Positions 34,697-47,600 of a stretch of DNA of 64,000 bases are shown in pieces. Position 1 is the stretch's first letter, and every line of letters begins with the position of its first letter. The notes under the pieces are model-generated. The model was given only the letters and a program-made list of their open reading frames with translations, did not search any database and was not told the DNA's origin. Source of the DNA: Serpula lacrymans var. lacrymans S7.9 (taxonomy: Eukaryota; Basidiomycota; Agaricomycetes; Boletales; Serpulaceae). Location: contig NW_006763290.1 in the NCBI RefSeq assembly GCF_000218685.1, positions 4,676,908 through 4,740,907 on the forward strand. The letters run 5' to 3'. The position numbers were made by a program, and so were the translations under genes.

Positions 34697-35891
34697 ATGA
34701 GCTCCCTTCAGGTCGAAAACCTCTTTGGCGTCGCAGGCAAAGTCGTCCTAGTCACTGGTGGAACCCGGGGCATTGGAAAAATGGTCTGTATCAGATAGTG
34801 TACAAGCACAGGCTCATCATGGCGTTGGAAAATGCTGATTTCGTAAAATTTTCAGATTGCCTCAGGATACGTCAGAAACGGAGCCAAGGTAGGTCTCTAG
34901 CAGTACAGTTGAACCGGGACCTTATCATCAGACTACATACTCGGTTATCTGATTATTGCTTTGGCAGGTCTACATCACTTCCCGTTCTGCAAAAGACTGT
35001 GACGCGACTGCCAAGGAATTCAATGCCCTCGTACCTGGCTCGTGTGTTGCACTTGCCGCAGACCTGCAAAAGCTCGAGGAAGTCCAGCGTCTTGCAGGCG
35101 AGCTCTCTTCCAGAGAAAAAGCGTTGCATGTGCTCGTGAACAATGCCGGTGCAACGTGGGCAGCGCCTGTCGATGACCATCCTGTGCGTGCTCGGTTTCT
35201 ATGCTATGTCAATTCATTCCGATCTGACCATCGAGGCAGGACGATGGTTTCACAAAAGTTGTGACCTTGAATTTACAGCGAGTATTCACCTTGACGCAGA
35301 AGCTCCTTCCCCTGCTACGGGCTGCTGCATCTGGGGTAGAAAATAATGTGTATTATGATCCGGCGCGGATTATCAATGTAAGTTCCTATTTATTACTTTT
35401 TGCTGTAGTCAAACTGGCTGCAATGTTGGTTCATAGATTGGTTCCGTCGAGGGAATAGGCGTGCCGGATCACGACACCTATGCTTATGCTGCTGCAAAAG
35501 CTGGTTTGCACCACCTCAGCAGGCACCTTGGTGGTCGATTGGGTCCGGAAGGTATCGTGAGCAACACGATCGCTTGCGGTGAGTCTCATGCTTACAGACT
35601 CGTGGAAAATAAACTCATGTTTCGCTATAGGTCCATTTCAGAGCAAAGTACGTTTAACTATATTTTAATTTTGTCATCAACCACACTTATCTGCGCCCAG
35701 TGACTGCTCAATTCCTACAAGCAGCAGGCGATGTCGTTGTCTCCAAAGTTCCGTTGAATCGATTTGGCACTCCAGAAGACGTGGCAGGAACTTGTCTATT
35801 TCTATCTAGTAGGGCAGGTGCATACGTGAATGGTGCCACGATTGCTTTGGATGGTGGATTCCTCGTCAGCATGCCCTTGAGTAAACTTTGA
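34697..35891 (+). CDS. Short-chain dehydrogenase/reductase (SDR, Rossmann fold)
   Basis: NAD(P)-dependent oxidoreductase of the classical SDR family. Exons 34697-34783, 34856-34888, 34968-35183, 35240-35377, 35437-35578, 35631-35651, 35701-35891; 275 residues. Visible motifs: cofactor loop 'VTGGTRGIG' (TGxxxGxG), 'LAADLQ' (adenine-pocket Asp), 'VNNAG', catalytic Ser in 'INIGSVEG', catalytic 'YAYAAAK' (YxxxK) and the C-terminal 'GAYVNGATIALDGG'. The donor of the sixth exon must be the weak gtttaa at 35652 so that 'FQSKVLTAQFLQAAGD' stays in frame; the stronger gtacgt four bases earlier shifts it. Substrate cannot be read from sequence. No targeting peptide. Confidence 0.9.
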
Positions 35892-36089
35892 ATTATCTAT
35901 CACGTCAGCCGCATCGACATATCTCCTTCAAGCTATCAGTGCTATTGTTCGCCTTCCTTTGTCTATCTATCTTATTCCTCTCCTAGTAGTGATTGATATA
36001 ATTGACTGTGAATTGCATTGCTATACGAATTTATTATTACATATACTTACAGGAGATATACATTGTGTCCCATGTGCCAAAGACTAATG

Positions 36090-37016
36090 TTACTCGCTAT
36101 CTTGCTTGACGGTGGCAACCTCCTCTGGCTTTGCATCTTTATTGCCTGTCTTATCGTCCTCGGCAACGCCTCCGCCCAGACTCCTGACCAACTCCCCAGC
36201 TTCGTCTCCACCAAGTCCTAACTCTTCCACAAGATCTCTCAGATCGTCATCCGTCACTCTAACTCCTTGCAGCCCAAAACCCGATAATTCCGTACTGACG
36301 TCGTATTCGCCTGCTCTCTTGTTCACAGGCACGGGTGTCCCCTTCAGAGGTGAATCTGACGATGCAAAGATCTTGGGTCTATGGTGCTCTGGGGTCATCT
36401 GCGAGATAGAAACTGCGCCGGGAACACCGACAGGTTTCACAGTTGGTGCAGGACGGTCCTCGTCGGTAGCTACATTCCAGCTTTCCTTCAGACGTAGGAA
36501 GGTGTCGAGTTCGTCGTATTCTACAGCTTCTTCACTGTGGAGATGTAAAGATGTGTATCAGCTATTGCAATGAGTGAATCCGACTCACAATTCATCAAAG
36601 GTCTAATCGTTGCGTTTGCGTTTAAGTTAGAGTGGAACAAGTAACGTGAGCAATGCAACGACGTACTCCTGGGTACTTCCCCCCGATAAGTATACCTGGT
36701 AGCTGTTGTTTGTCTGAACAGGACAATGGCCGAAGAACGTCAGCGTGTTTCGCATTTCCAGGGTTGCAACTGCGGCTCACCTAATGGTGCTTTTCTCCTC
36801 CAAAGTCTCTTCGCTTCCTCGTCAGATGCCAGATCATACGAGGTAAAGGAAATCTTTTTGGTCTGAAGAATACGTAGGATGTACTCTAGAATCTCCAGCG
36901 CTTTCCTTGAGTTTCGATAACAAAATAGGAAGGATGAGACAATAACCTTGACGTTGACGCAGGACAGGCTGCGAGGCTATCGTTGTCAAAAACACTTGTA
37001 TCGGAGGTGATGGCAT
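36090..37016 (-). CDS. SH3BGR-family thioredoxin-fold protein with acidic tail
   Basis: Exons 37016-36947, 36885-36781, 36713-36667, 36602-36589, 36534-36090; 226 residues. The first ~95 residues are an SH3-binding glutamic-acid-rich (SH3BGRL) glutaredoxin-like domain: 'QVFLTTIASQPVLRQRQEYI', 'LQTKKISFTSYDLA', 'LPGILIGGKYPGTFDEFEEAVE' and a final helix. The CxxC of true glutaredoxins is absent, as in SH3BGR proteins, so redox catalysis is unlikely. The remaining ~130 residues are disordered, with a C-terminal acidic 'DDDLRDLVEELGLGGDEAGELV' helix. The fourth exon is only 14 nt. Partner and pathway unknown. Tail-to-tail with the SDR gene, head-to-head with the phosphatase. Confidence 0.85.
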
Positions 37017-37239
37017 TGTTCAAAGCTGTGAAACAGGTAAATCCGAAATCTGTTTACACACTTCCAGCCAACGGAATATGCCAGTGCCTTTTTCAATCCA
37101 GGCTCTGAGCGATACCAAGCTCAGCTTTATCGATACGGTTCAGTTGCAAAGGATCTGAGCGCTTCTAACAGGAAGACTTGTATCTATACCCAAGTAAACT
37201 GCTGAAAGCTGTAGATCTATTCTTCTATCATTGATCGCT

Positions 37240-37899
37240 ATGGTTGTCTCTGTCCTTATCGTCTGCCTAGGCAACATTTGCCGTTCACCCATGGGCGAGG
37301 CTGTTCTCAAGGAGGTTGCATCAAAGAGAGGATTGGATATCACTGTGGACAGCGCTGGTACCGCTGGATATCATGTTGGCGAAGACCCAGACGAGAGGTG
37401 ATTTTTGGTTATTGCTCGTCACTCCATCCCCCGCCTGATTGCTTACTCGGGTATGTATCAGAACAATCGCAACCTGTAGAAAGGTGCGTAAGAGCTTGAA
37501 TTCGCCTGTAGTTTCCATGTATTGACGGCGATCGTCTTACTCCCTAATCTCAAGTTCAAAGTTCCCATTAATCATTCTTCCCGTCAAGTCAACAAAGCGG
37601 ATTTCACTCGTTTTTCGTACATTCTTGCTGCTGACGAGTCAAACCTCCGCAACCTGGATAGCATAAAGCCCCGTGATGCAACAGCCGATGTAAAGCTGTG
37701 GGGATCATACCTTGACAATAAACCTATAGCAGATCCTTACTATGATAGTATCGTGAGCAGTCCTCACCTTATTTACCTCTTAGCATATGCTGACATTGGT
37801 TTGACCTGATGCTGTGTTCAGGGTGGATTCGAAGCGTGTTATCATCAATGCGTAAACCTTTCCAACGCATTCCTGGATAAGATTGCCGCTAAAGAATGA
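37240..37899 (+). CDS. LTP1: Low-molecular-weight protein tyrosine phosphatase
   Basis: Exons 37240-37397, 37462-37483, 37555-37752, 37822-37899; 151 residues, the normal size for this family. The P-loop is 'VCLGNICRSP' (CX5R with Cys9 nucleophile and Arg15), directly after the first strand. The general-acid motif 'DPYYD' is near residue 122. It hydrolyses phosphotyrosine and small aryl phosphates through a phosphocysteine intermediate in the cytosol. A 22-nt second exon (37462-37483) encodes 'RTIATCRK'. Divergent (223 bp) from the SH3BGR-like gene. Confident. Confidence 0.93.
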
Positions 37900-38166
37900 T
37901 CAAGCACACTATCGTTCAAGGAGCCTTAGAGCATAAATGATAGTTTTTGTATCGAAGTTGACCAGTCACCTCGTTTCAGCGATTTATAGCATTTTTGAAC
38001 GATGCAATCTGTCTACTATCGTGAGTTTCGAGTAAATGCACTGCTTCAGTTCCACGAGATAGTATTGTTCTCCTCGAAGCGATTGACAAGCTTAGTAGTA
38101 CAATCATCATAGAGTCGATTCCTGACACGGTGAATAAATGGGTATGCTGATAATGCTCTTATCAGC

Positions 38167-40696
38167 TCAATGATGCGTGGGCATATCCACGGAGGCACGG
38201 TTCCCAGTTGCATCCTCTGCCCGCCATAAGCTCGTGATGGTCTGAAGATATGTTCAAAATATAAGTTACATCAAGCATATTGATACTTCAAGGGAATTAC
38301 AAACCTTGTTTTGTGTGTAGAAGTTGATACCACTATACAGAATGTCAAGTAATTAGCTACCTTCAACACCAAAAAGAAAGAAGGGTATCTTCACCTTTTG
38401 CCATAGAACCCTAGGTCTCCCAGAACGCTGGCCTTGTTTCCACTCCACGAGAACATAGGCAAAGGTACAGGAATAGGTACGTTGATACCGATTTGTCCCA
38501 CATTCACCTCGTGCTCGAATTTACGTGCTGTAGCTCCAGATTGCGTGAAAATAGCAGTGCCGTTTCCATACTTGTTGGCATTGATGATATCTAGAGCGTC
38601 GTCCAAGGTGTCGGCAGTCAATACTACGAGAACGGGGCCGAATATCTCTTCCCTGGAAACACGAGTGGATAAGATCAGCAAATTACTTATATTGAAGCAC
38701 GAGGTAGACATACTTGTAGCATTTCATTGTGGTGACAGCCTCAACAATTGTAGGTCCAATGAAATTACCATTTGGATAACCTGGAACGACGACATTCCTC
38801 CCATCTAGGAGAATCTTACCGCCCTCTTCCTCTACGGAGCTGATTAGACCAGTGACACGTTGTTTCGCAGCAGGCGAAATAAGAGGTCCCCTATGATGAT
38901 ACCAGTTATAATATACATATACATCCACATACATGCCATGAACTTACAAATCAGCGCCCTTTTCGAAACCACCGTTGACTTTGAGCGCCTTGGCCCGCTC
39001 AGCAAGCTCTGGGAGCCAAGATTGCGCAGTTCCGACAAGCACGGCTGTATCGCTATCAGTGAGATGACGGATGATAAACAAAATGGTACGAACCGACAGA
39101 GATAGCCATGCAACGTTGACCAGCGGCTAGGTAGCAGTGAGCAGAGCGTTAATAACCCAATTGAGAGTGAATCCTTACCACCAAAAGCGGCACCCAATAT
39201 TGAATTCAGGGCAAGATTCTTATTTGCTGATATCGGTGTGATCAGTAAGAACGAATTATTACATTGCGATTAATACTAACCATCTGGCATTATAACGGCA
39301 TGATTCTTCGCTCCAAGGTTTGCCTAGATAGAGGTCATCGTAAGAAGATGCAAAAGAAATAGAATGAAGGTAATGACCTGTACGCGCTTTCCATTCTGGG
39401 TACCTCTATAGCGATGTTAGTCACAATTGTTACTCGGACACAATATCATGCACTGAGCACTGACCTTTCATAAATGTACTTCCCTGCTCGGTCTCCACCG
39501 ACAAAACTGATGGCTTTGATCGAAGGATTATCACATATGGCATTAACAGTAGGCACAGTGCCATGAACTATGTTGACGACACCAGGTGGAAGGCCTAATA
39601 CAAAAACTGATGAGAACTAATCAGGTTATTGTGACGATATAGGAGCTACCTGCGCGTTCGCACAATTCGGCAATAATCATAGCTGCACCAGGATCGCGTT
39701 CGGAAGGTTTCAGAATGAGCGTATTACCGGTGACGGTCGCCATAGGTATTGACCACAGTGGAATCATCCTAGGGGTAGATGAATATCAAGCGTCACAACT
39801 GACAATTAAAGAGACCAACGCAGGGAAGTTGAAAGGAGATATGCTATTTTGTTAACAAAACAACCTATAAGCACATAAGGTTTACAGATAGCGATGCTCG
39901 TCCACCTTGCACAAACGCCTAAAGGCAGTCTCCGGACCTCAGTGTCCATGTCTTTGCTAACTGAGTAGCTTTTAGCTAAGTATGTTCGTGTGTCAAAAGA
40001 TTATAGATACCTTCGATTTTGTCGCCCAACAAATTCGATGTAATGCCAATAGCACTTTCGACTACTTGTTGCCCGCGAAGAACGTCTCCATGGGCATCTA
40101 CATATTAGTACACTGTGGTGAGTACATTGCAAAATATGCAACACACGTATTAGGGCTTGCCTGCAAACGTTTTACCCTGTTCCAAGACGATGCTACTGGC
40201 CAAGGAATCTGCGTGTTTACGAATCTGATGTTGAAGCCTTGTGTGGGAAATGTTAATTATCCCTCGATTCAATAGTCCTATTCTATCACCTACGCACTCT
40301 ATCGCAAATCTTTGACGAGTTAGCACGCTGGTTCTGCTCCAAGTCTTGTAAGCCTGTGACGCAGCACCCACGGCTTGGTCGAATTCGGCGGATGTTGTTT
40401 CTGGTACTCGTGAGAGCAAGGTTTGTGTCGACTACAATCAGTCAGAATAAAGGATAGTATGGAATACATATATGGATCAAACGCACTGGATCGAGAACGT
40501 CGTGCCATTCTGTAGCTTGACTTTCGACAAAATCGCCGGCAATGAAGTTCTTGGTTTTACCACCGGTCGCACTTGTTCCTTTCCAATCTGACGATAGCTG
40601 TTCAGCCTTGGAACGGGCTGTTGTGCTCAAACCAGCTGCTGTTGCATAAGAACGGATGCACAAAGACTTCAGAGGAGAAACGCGGGTGAGAGACAT
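38167..40696 (-). CDS. Methylmalonate-semialdehyde dehydrogenase (ALDH6 family), mitochondrial
   Basis: Converts malonate/methylmalonate semialdehyde plus CoA and NAD to acetyl-/propionyl-CoA in valine, pyrimidine and inositol breakdown. Seventeen exons: 40696-40487, 40431-40298, 40237-40161, 40097-40011, 39960-39906, 39843-39820, 39768-39650, 39594-39465, 39405-39378, 39323-39281, 39226-39179, 39126-39094, 39044-38948, 38890-38714, 38652-38395, 38332-38305, 38241-38167; 540 residues. A basic, Ser-rich N-terminus is a mitochondrial presequence. Hallmarks: '[15 protein letters not shown]', '[15 protein letters not shown]' and catalytic Cys in '[11 protein letters not shown]'. The exon ending 40161 uses a GC donor (gcaagc). 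Exons of 24-48 nt are numerous. All phases agree. Confidence 0.92.
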
Positions 40697-40828
40697 GGTG
40701 GTGTGATGCAAAGGGGGTCCATGGATGTGCTGGTGGTAGTTTATGTACCCCAAGGTCCGAATAGCCGACGCGCCGGAACTGAACCCATCCCGCATAACGA
40801 TCATGCCAGTGATTCCACTACTAATGCG

Positions 40829-42522
40829 ATGAATATCAATTCTTTACCAGACCTTTTTGCAGCTATGGCTGCCAGTGGCCAAGAATCATCAGCACAATCA
40901 CAATCACAGAATCTAGCTGCGTTTCTCAATCCAAGTATGTGGTCTAAGATGACATCTCAAAACCCTGCGGCCTCGCAACCTCAGGTCCAAAACGGCACTG
41001 GTCTGCCTCAGCAGTTGCAGCAGTTTCAGATCTTTCAAGACTGGCTCACGATGAACACGCCTGTCGGTTCTGCCCCAAACGACGACGTCGTAATCGCCCG
41101 GGCCCTCTTCGACAGTAAAGATAAGGGACAAACTTATAAACAAGCATTAGATGCGTTGCATGGTGTCAGTTGTATTCTCTCTCGCACTTGATAATGTCTG
41201 ATGTTTATCTTGAATACAAAAGGTTAATAGTCATGCTTCAAATTTGTGGAAGGACTATTATCTGGATCATCACGAACGGCTTGACCTCCTTGTGTCGCGT
41301 CTTTCCGATCAGCCTATAAGTGCTAAGAAGCCATTTGCACCATCATTGTTAGCATCGCAAATACCACACAAACGCGTTCCACCTCCACCAAGAATCCCTA
41401 TTACTTCATCTAAAAGTCGTTTGCAACCCACGAGTCGTGCCCACGGAGGATCATCAAAGACTCCAGAACCTACTGGACGAAAGACATTTAATAGCATTAC
41501 TGCCCCGTCACAAACACAAGATGTACCCAACCTCCTCCCCCCACATGCCTCCATCATTGTTCCTGATGTTCCCTCGCGTTCTCCTACGCCACCAACCCTA
41601 ATCATAGCAGGAAACAGAGGGAACAAGTATACTGAGGAAGACCGGTCATTTTTCTTGAAGTTCATCAGTTGGGAGCTTAAGAATGATCCTTCGCTGTCCA
41701 AGAAAGAATTATGTGAGAAACTGGCTGAAAAGGTAAGCGTTCTCCACTCCTGATCTGCGTTAAGACACTTAGTCCAAAGCACACCAGGCACCTCACCACT
41801 CTGCTACTTCTTGGGCAGGGCATTGGCATAGCCGCCATGACATTGCTGACAAGATACTAGCTGCGGCCGAAGCACGCCTCGAATCAGACGGCTCAGACTC
41901 TGATGCTGATGCTGACGGAGAGCATGAATATTCAGCTGAGGAGATTATCGATAGCGATGAGGAAGATGCTGCTTCTGCGAACTTGATAGGATCCGAATAT
42001 GGGGACTTGGACGATGATACTGAAGAAGACGTCAAAGAGATGGCTTTACCTGGAGCGGCTCCCAGACCTGCAGATTTTCGTGTCCTCGCAAGGTATATAG
42101 CGTCCATCTCTGACTGGGATGCTCTTACGGCCGTTGCAAATTTAAGGCAGTTTAGTGACAAAGTAAGTGTTTCATCGCAACATCGACAACCATACTTAGA
42201 TACGCGCAGCATCCTCAAAAGTCCGCTAGGGCATGGGCAGAATTGTACAGCGACAATGATGAAGGTTGGTGCTCATGCCCCATATTTCACTTTTCATGAT
42301 ACTCATTTCGACATCACTGAAGACCTCGAGAAGCTTGTCCGGCATTACAAAAAGCAGCGAGTACGGCAACCTGCCCACACACAACACGGTACACCATCCT
42401 GGGCAAAGTTACGCGTGCCTCCTCTTAAAAGGAAGCCTACTGAAGATGATGATGACGACGACGATGTCCAAATTGTTTCAAGTCAATCAAAGCGTCGGAA
42501 AGCTGGTTACACTGGCTTCTGA
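40829..42522 (+). CDS. Myb/SANT-like (Rap1-Myb type) DNA-binding protein, acidic
   Basis: Exons 40829-41164, 41223-41732, 41788-42162, 42210-42264, 42323-42522; 491 residues. The ATG at 40829 is chosen; an in-frame ATG at 40703 would overlap the 5' region of the divergent dehydrogenase gene (132 bp away). Residues ~85-135 ('ARALFDSKDKGQTYKQALDALHG', 'NLWKDYYLDHHERLDLL') and ~244-310 ('YTEEDRSFFLKFISWELK', 'SATSWAGHWHSRHDIADKIL') each look like a Myb-type helix bundle with regularly spaced aromatics, similar to the Rap1-Myb subgroup. An acidic Asp/Glu region (~310-370) follows, then a 'KRKPTEDDDDDDDVQIV...SKRRK' tail with bipartite nuclear-localisation character. A nuclear, DNA-associated role is likely; the target is unknown. 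Confidence 0.75.
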
Positions 42523-42851
42523 TAAGTACAGGCCATGTTGCAGACCTTATACTGTACAGTGCGCGCTGTTGATTAATCATCGTCGTATATTCCTTCGCAG
42601 TGTTATCACAGTTTTATTTATACGCACTTTCCTTCATTCGTGTTATATAGCTGGCAATACTAACGCTGCGCTTACTGGCACCGAACCTCGCTTGTCTGAC
42701 AGCCACCCGCTCACGTGCTAGGGTAATGGTGCTATACTTAACGGACTGTGGATTGATTGCAACTGGCAACGCGTTAACGTCTACTTGTTCTTCACTTCAC
42801 AACAGTACACTTTAACCCTTCTCAACCTTCATAGATATCTAGTGACTCGAC
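42523..42851. other. Intergenic gap (GDI1 promoter)
   Basis: 329 bp between two plus-strand genes. It contains a CACGTG E-box at 42712-42717, 135 nt before the GDI1 start, and pyrimidine-rich sequence next to the ATG. No gene is seen. Confidence 0.5.
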
Positions 42852-44520
42852 ATGGATGAAGAATATGATGTACTCCGTTCTCCATAGCATGCCTTTATGC
42901 AAACACTGACAATCGTGTCAGGTTATAGTCTTGGGCACTGGTTTGACCGAGTGTATCCTGTCAGGCTTATTATCCGTGGAGGGCAAGAAGGTCCTTCACA
43001 TGGACAGGAATGATTACTATGGCGGCGACAGTGCCAGTCTAAACTTGACCCAAGTAAGCTCATAGGTATCACAATATCCATGATTTCTGATCGATATCGT
43101 GCAGTTGTATCGCAAGTTCAGACCAGATCAAGCACCTCCTGCAGAACTTGGCCGTGACCGCGATTATGCAGTTGATCTGATCCCCAAGTTCATCATTGCC
43201 TCTGGTGAGCTCACGAAGATCCTGGTTCACACCGACGTCACGCGGTACCTGGATTTCAAGCAGATCGCGGGCAGCTTCGTGTACCGCGATGGCAGAATAT
43301 CCAAGGTTCCAAGTACCGAAATGGAAGCTGTTAAAAGTCCATTGATGGGTTTGTTTGAGAAACGTAGAGCGAAGAAATTCTTCGAATTTCTACAGGGATG
43401 GAGGGACGAAGACCCAGCTACCCACCAAGGTTCGTCATCTAGATCAGTGGTGTTGACATCGTAAACTAACGCCCGGTCTATACAGGCATCAACCTTGACA
43501 AAGATAGTATGAAGACCGTGTACGAGAAGTTTGGTTTGGAACCCGGTACCCAGGACTTCATTGGACACGCTATGGCCCTTTATCTCGATGACGAGTAAGT
43601 GAACAACTAATCTCAGTGACTCTAGTTCTAACATGTCTCAAGTTATATCACAAAACCTGCTCGCGAAACCTACTCTCGTGTTGTGCTGTACACTTCTTCC
43701 ATGGCACGCTATGGTAAATCGCCTTACATCTACCCACTCTATGGTCTCGGTGAACTGCCTCAGTCTTTCGCTCGACTCTCTGCGATATACGGCGGGACAT
43801 ATATGCTGGACAAGGCTATCGATGAAATCATCACCGACTCCGATGGTAACTTCGTTGGAGTAAGGAGTGGCAGTGAGACCGTCAAGGCTAAGCAAGTCAT
43901 CGGTGACCCAAGCTATTTCGGTGCTGGCAAAGAATCTGAAGGAGGGAAGATCAGAGTAGTAGAGGATGGGAAAGTAGTCAGGGCGATCTGTATCCTGAAA
44001 CACCCGATCCCGGGCACAGATGACAGCGACAGTGTTCAGATCATCATACCTCAAAACCAAGTTAATCGTCGTAATGGTATGTTATTATCTATGCGAATTT
44101 CCCTTGGATTTGACGGCTTAACACAACGACAGATATTTACATCGCAATGGTGTCCTCGACGCATAATGTCTGCGCGAAGGACGTATATGTTGCTATCGTC
44201 AGTACCATCGTAGAAACGGATAAACCTGAACTTGAAATCGCCCCTGGTCTTCAATTGCTGGGACCTATATATGACAAGTGGGTGTAATACTCGCTACTCA
44301 AGTAAATTTCTCTGAACAACTTGTTTTCAGATTTGTGTCAGTAAGCCCTCTCTACACCCCTGTCTCTTCGGGAGAGAGGGACAACATCTTCATCACTCGT
44401 TCTTACGATGCTACCTCGCACTTCGAGACTGTGGTTGAGGAGGTACAGGACGTGTGGCAGCGTGTTACAGGCGAAGAGCTGAAATTGAAGAAGCGAGAAG
44501 AGGCCAGCGCTGATAAATAG
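42852..44520 (+). CDS. GDI1: Rab GDP-dissociation inhibitor
   Basis: GDI extracts GDP-bound prenylated Rab GTPases from membranes and recycles them, a step every transport route needs. Exons 42852-42869, 42922-43053, 43105-43429, 43486-43594, 43643-44076, 44133-44277, 44331-44520; 450 residues, the usual length. Motifs: FAD-like fold start '[15 protein letters not shown]', '[18 protein letters not shown]', the Rab-binding platform '[20 protein letters not shown]', '[22 protein letters not shown]' and the C-terminal 'ISSG'-like block '[20 protein letters not shown]'. The first exon codes for only six residues (MDEEYD). Confident. Confidence 0.95.
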
Positions 44521-44641
44521 GTTAGATGCATAAACTCATTTCTTCAGGTTCAGTATGTGTACGTTTCTTAAGACGAGTATCAACAAATTCTGTACATCTA
44601 TTCTAGTCCTTTGTTCGGTCAAAAAGATAACAGTGGTTTAA

Positions 44642-47600
44642 TCAGAAAAATGCATCCATGTTAAATTCTGGCACCTGAACATCGTGCTTAGCCGACTTCA
44701 TCAACTTCCCCAAGCCAGCCTTTCTCTCGAAGGAACCCACATCTTCCTTCTTCGTAGGCTCTTGTGGCGACCCACTGCGGACACCAGGAGACGGGGATGC
44801 CTTGCGCGTTGAAGGGAGGGACGATACGTCCATATCAATCATTATGGATGACTGTCTGCGGAACGCCGGCTCAAGTGCGAATGCAGAATGGCGTGATGTT
44901 GATGAACTTGAAGGTACTGCAGAATGATCTGGCTTCTGCTCTGGAGCTTCATGCAAGTACGTCGATGGCCGCTCAAATGACCAAGACTGGACAAGATCGA
45001 GGGCCAGTGAATGGCAACCTGTCAAAAGTGTGAACATCCGCCCCTATGATAAATGATAACCAAGATCACTGACCCATCCTGCAAAACACTCGTGCCATTT
45101 GTAGGACGAAATTGAATTCGGATTGTCCCGATATTTCACTCGTTCCTTTGGCGGCCTGCAAGGTTTTCGACTTAAGTTGTGAAAACAGTAATGCAAGGCT
45201 TGGGTCGTCGTAATGAGGTTCACCGATCTCTTGGACGCGGATGTCCAAGGAGTCTGCGATATCAGTTAGGGGAGTCTGTTGAACGTAGTCAGTTTCAACG
45301 TTTGTACTTCAGGAGAAATGTGTGCTTACCAGTAAAATCCTGACGGCAAGATCTCGACGGTGGAGCAGCCAAAATGCCCAGCTACCTAGCCACCGATTTC
45401 CCTTTCCAAAAGCCGTAGGTATGACTGTATTTCTGAGAATGTCACATAACACTGGTTTCTCTTGATCCTGTTCAACAGCACGAGCGAGTGCAATAGCGAG
45501 CTGGAAATCCGATAGCTGCTTGATGCAAACATTGACCGCGTCTTTCAAACTATTACCTAGCAAGAAAAAGGCAGCAGCATACTCTACAGGCGGACGGCGC
45601 TCAGAAGCTCAAAGTAAAAGCTGTACAAAAGAGACCCACCAAACCTTTGCTTGCCTAGCAGAGCATATGCATTCTTCAAAGCTGCCGTTCGCCATCGCGG
45701 TTGAGTGAAATCATTGTTCAGAAATTTTAACATCATTGCCTGCTCCTTGTGCCAAGCGGCTTGTCTCCATAAACCCTGCACTAACTTAACCTTACCTAAC
45801 GCAAAGTAAAATAATGAACAAGTAGTAGGATCACGTTTTCCGTCCGCCATATATTCATTTCTTGCAATGACTTCAATCTGAGATTTCTGCAAGTTCATTA
45901 GTCCTTAAGCCTGGCCCGAAAAACTCATTAGCAGAACTCACGATTGTTTCTGTTGAGTTCAGCCAAAGAAAGACTCCCAAAGCTCTTGCATCAGACCAGC
46001 GCATTTTCCCTTTGCATGCAGTAGTCGATATATCGAGTAGAATCTCCTGGCTTTCGCTATGAAAAGCCCATATCATATCCCGATATCGTAGCCGCTCTCT
46101 CCACCCTACGTGCCTAGGTATCGATCCTTTAGACTGGGGGCTATTGGGATCCGAAGAGGCGCGATGGTTGAGAATGTAGAAAGATCGCATCGACATTACA
46201 TAGCGCAAGCCATTAGCATCCAAAGCGCGATGCTGTTCATCGACCTTTATGAAGAAGTTTAGTTTAGTGTCTCTCAGCAAAAATACAGTCAGTTTACCTC
46301 TAAAGTTGTCTGGATGAGAACCAGTAAATGGGCGTGCTCATTTGGAGTCAGATGAGGTAGTGGTTGCGCCTCCAAGTTCTCTATGAGAGACATGACTAAT
46401 GGACGAGAAAATTCACCGTCTTGAGGACTATAAGAGGTGAGATTAATCAACGCTGTGTGAGAAACTAACATACGGTTGTTCTCTTATGTTATCAAATAGA
46501 GAATTGTATAGTTTTGCTGATCTTTTGCCCTGACGTAGCTCGTTCAGATGTCAACAGACGTTTCAGGACAAAAGATACGTACCGAATTTCGCGCGGGGTT
46601 TGGACGTAAATATTGTTCAGTAGGAATAGATTGCCACTGAGCAGCTTGCAGTCCACTCTCCCGAGCGACTTGAAGGCTACGAGCTAAATTGACAATGACT
46701 TCTTTAACGAGTTCTACCTTACCTAGAGTATCGAAATATGTTAGAAATGACTAATTGGATGGACTAGGAGGCGCATGCGAACCCCAAAGTAGACACTGAA
46801 GTAACATTTGAGGGTGGTAATCATCCAAAGGTCCATTATGCCGTGCGACGTGCTCGAAGAGGCCCTCCGTGGCTTCCCTTCCATCTGAGGATTTGGGCTG
46901 CCCAAAAAGAAATAGCTGATGTCCAGCCCCCACCAGGAAAGACCCATTGGCAAGCCATATCGAGTCACTGATGGGGTACGGAACAAATCTTGATTAACCA
47001 CATAAGTTAGCTTACTTACAATTCATATTGGGGGATGATAAACGTACTGCTCAATTGAAATTTTCCAACAAACTACCCAACCAGGTTCATCGTCAAAGTA
47101 AGTCATTCGTTGCTGGCAAAGAAACTCGACATAAGTAGTGAATCCAACTGCCAGGATAGATTGTTTATCTGGTGTCGATGTCCAATCTAGATCATTGATG
47201 CGCTCAGACAAACTGCCCAGTAAGGATAAATTTAGTCTTGTTTTTGTCGGCTGTGAGGGTTAGAAATACCTAAGCATTCGACGATACTCCAGCCCAGAAG
47301 CAAATTCAGACTCCTTTGAATCCCATATCGTGAGTTCTTCACCATCTGGTTGTCGTACCACTACCACATGAGGTGTCAATAGTTACACATCGGGGGCAGG
47401 CAAGGGCAAATATATTTACCCAAGGCTGTTTTTTTGGCTGAGCTACACCTAGCCATCCTAACTTTTCTCCTCCCTGTTTTGACACTCCCCGAGCTTCTCC
47501 ATCCCAGAGATGTTCCTTCCTCAGGTACCCAAAACTCTAGCCTTCCTTCATCGGATACACTGAGCAGAACATCATGCTCCTCCCGCAATTGATCACCGCT

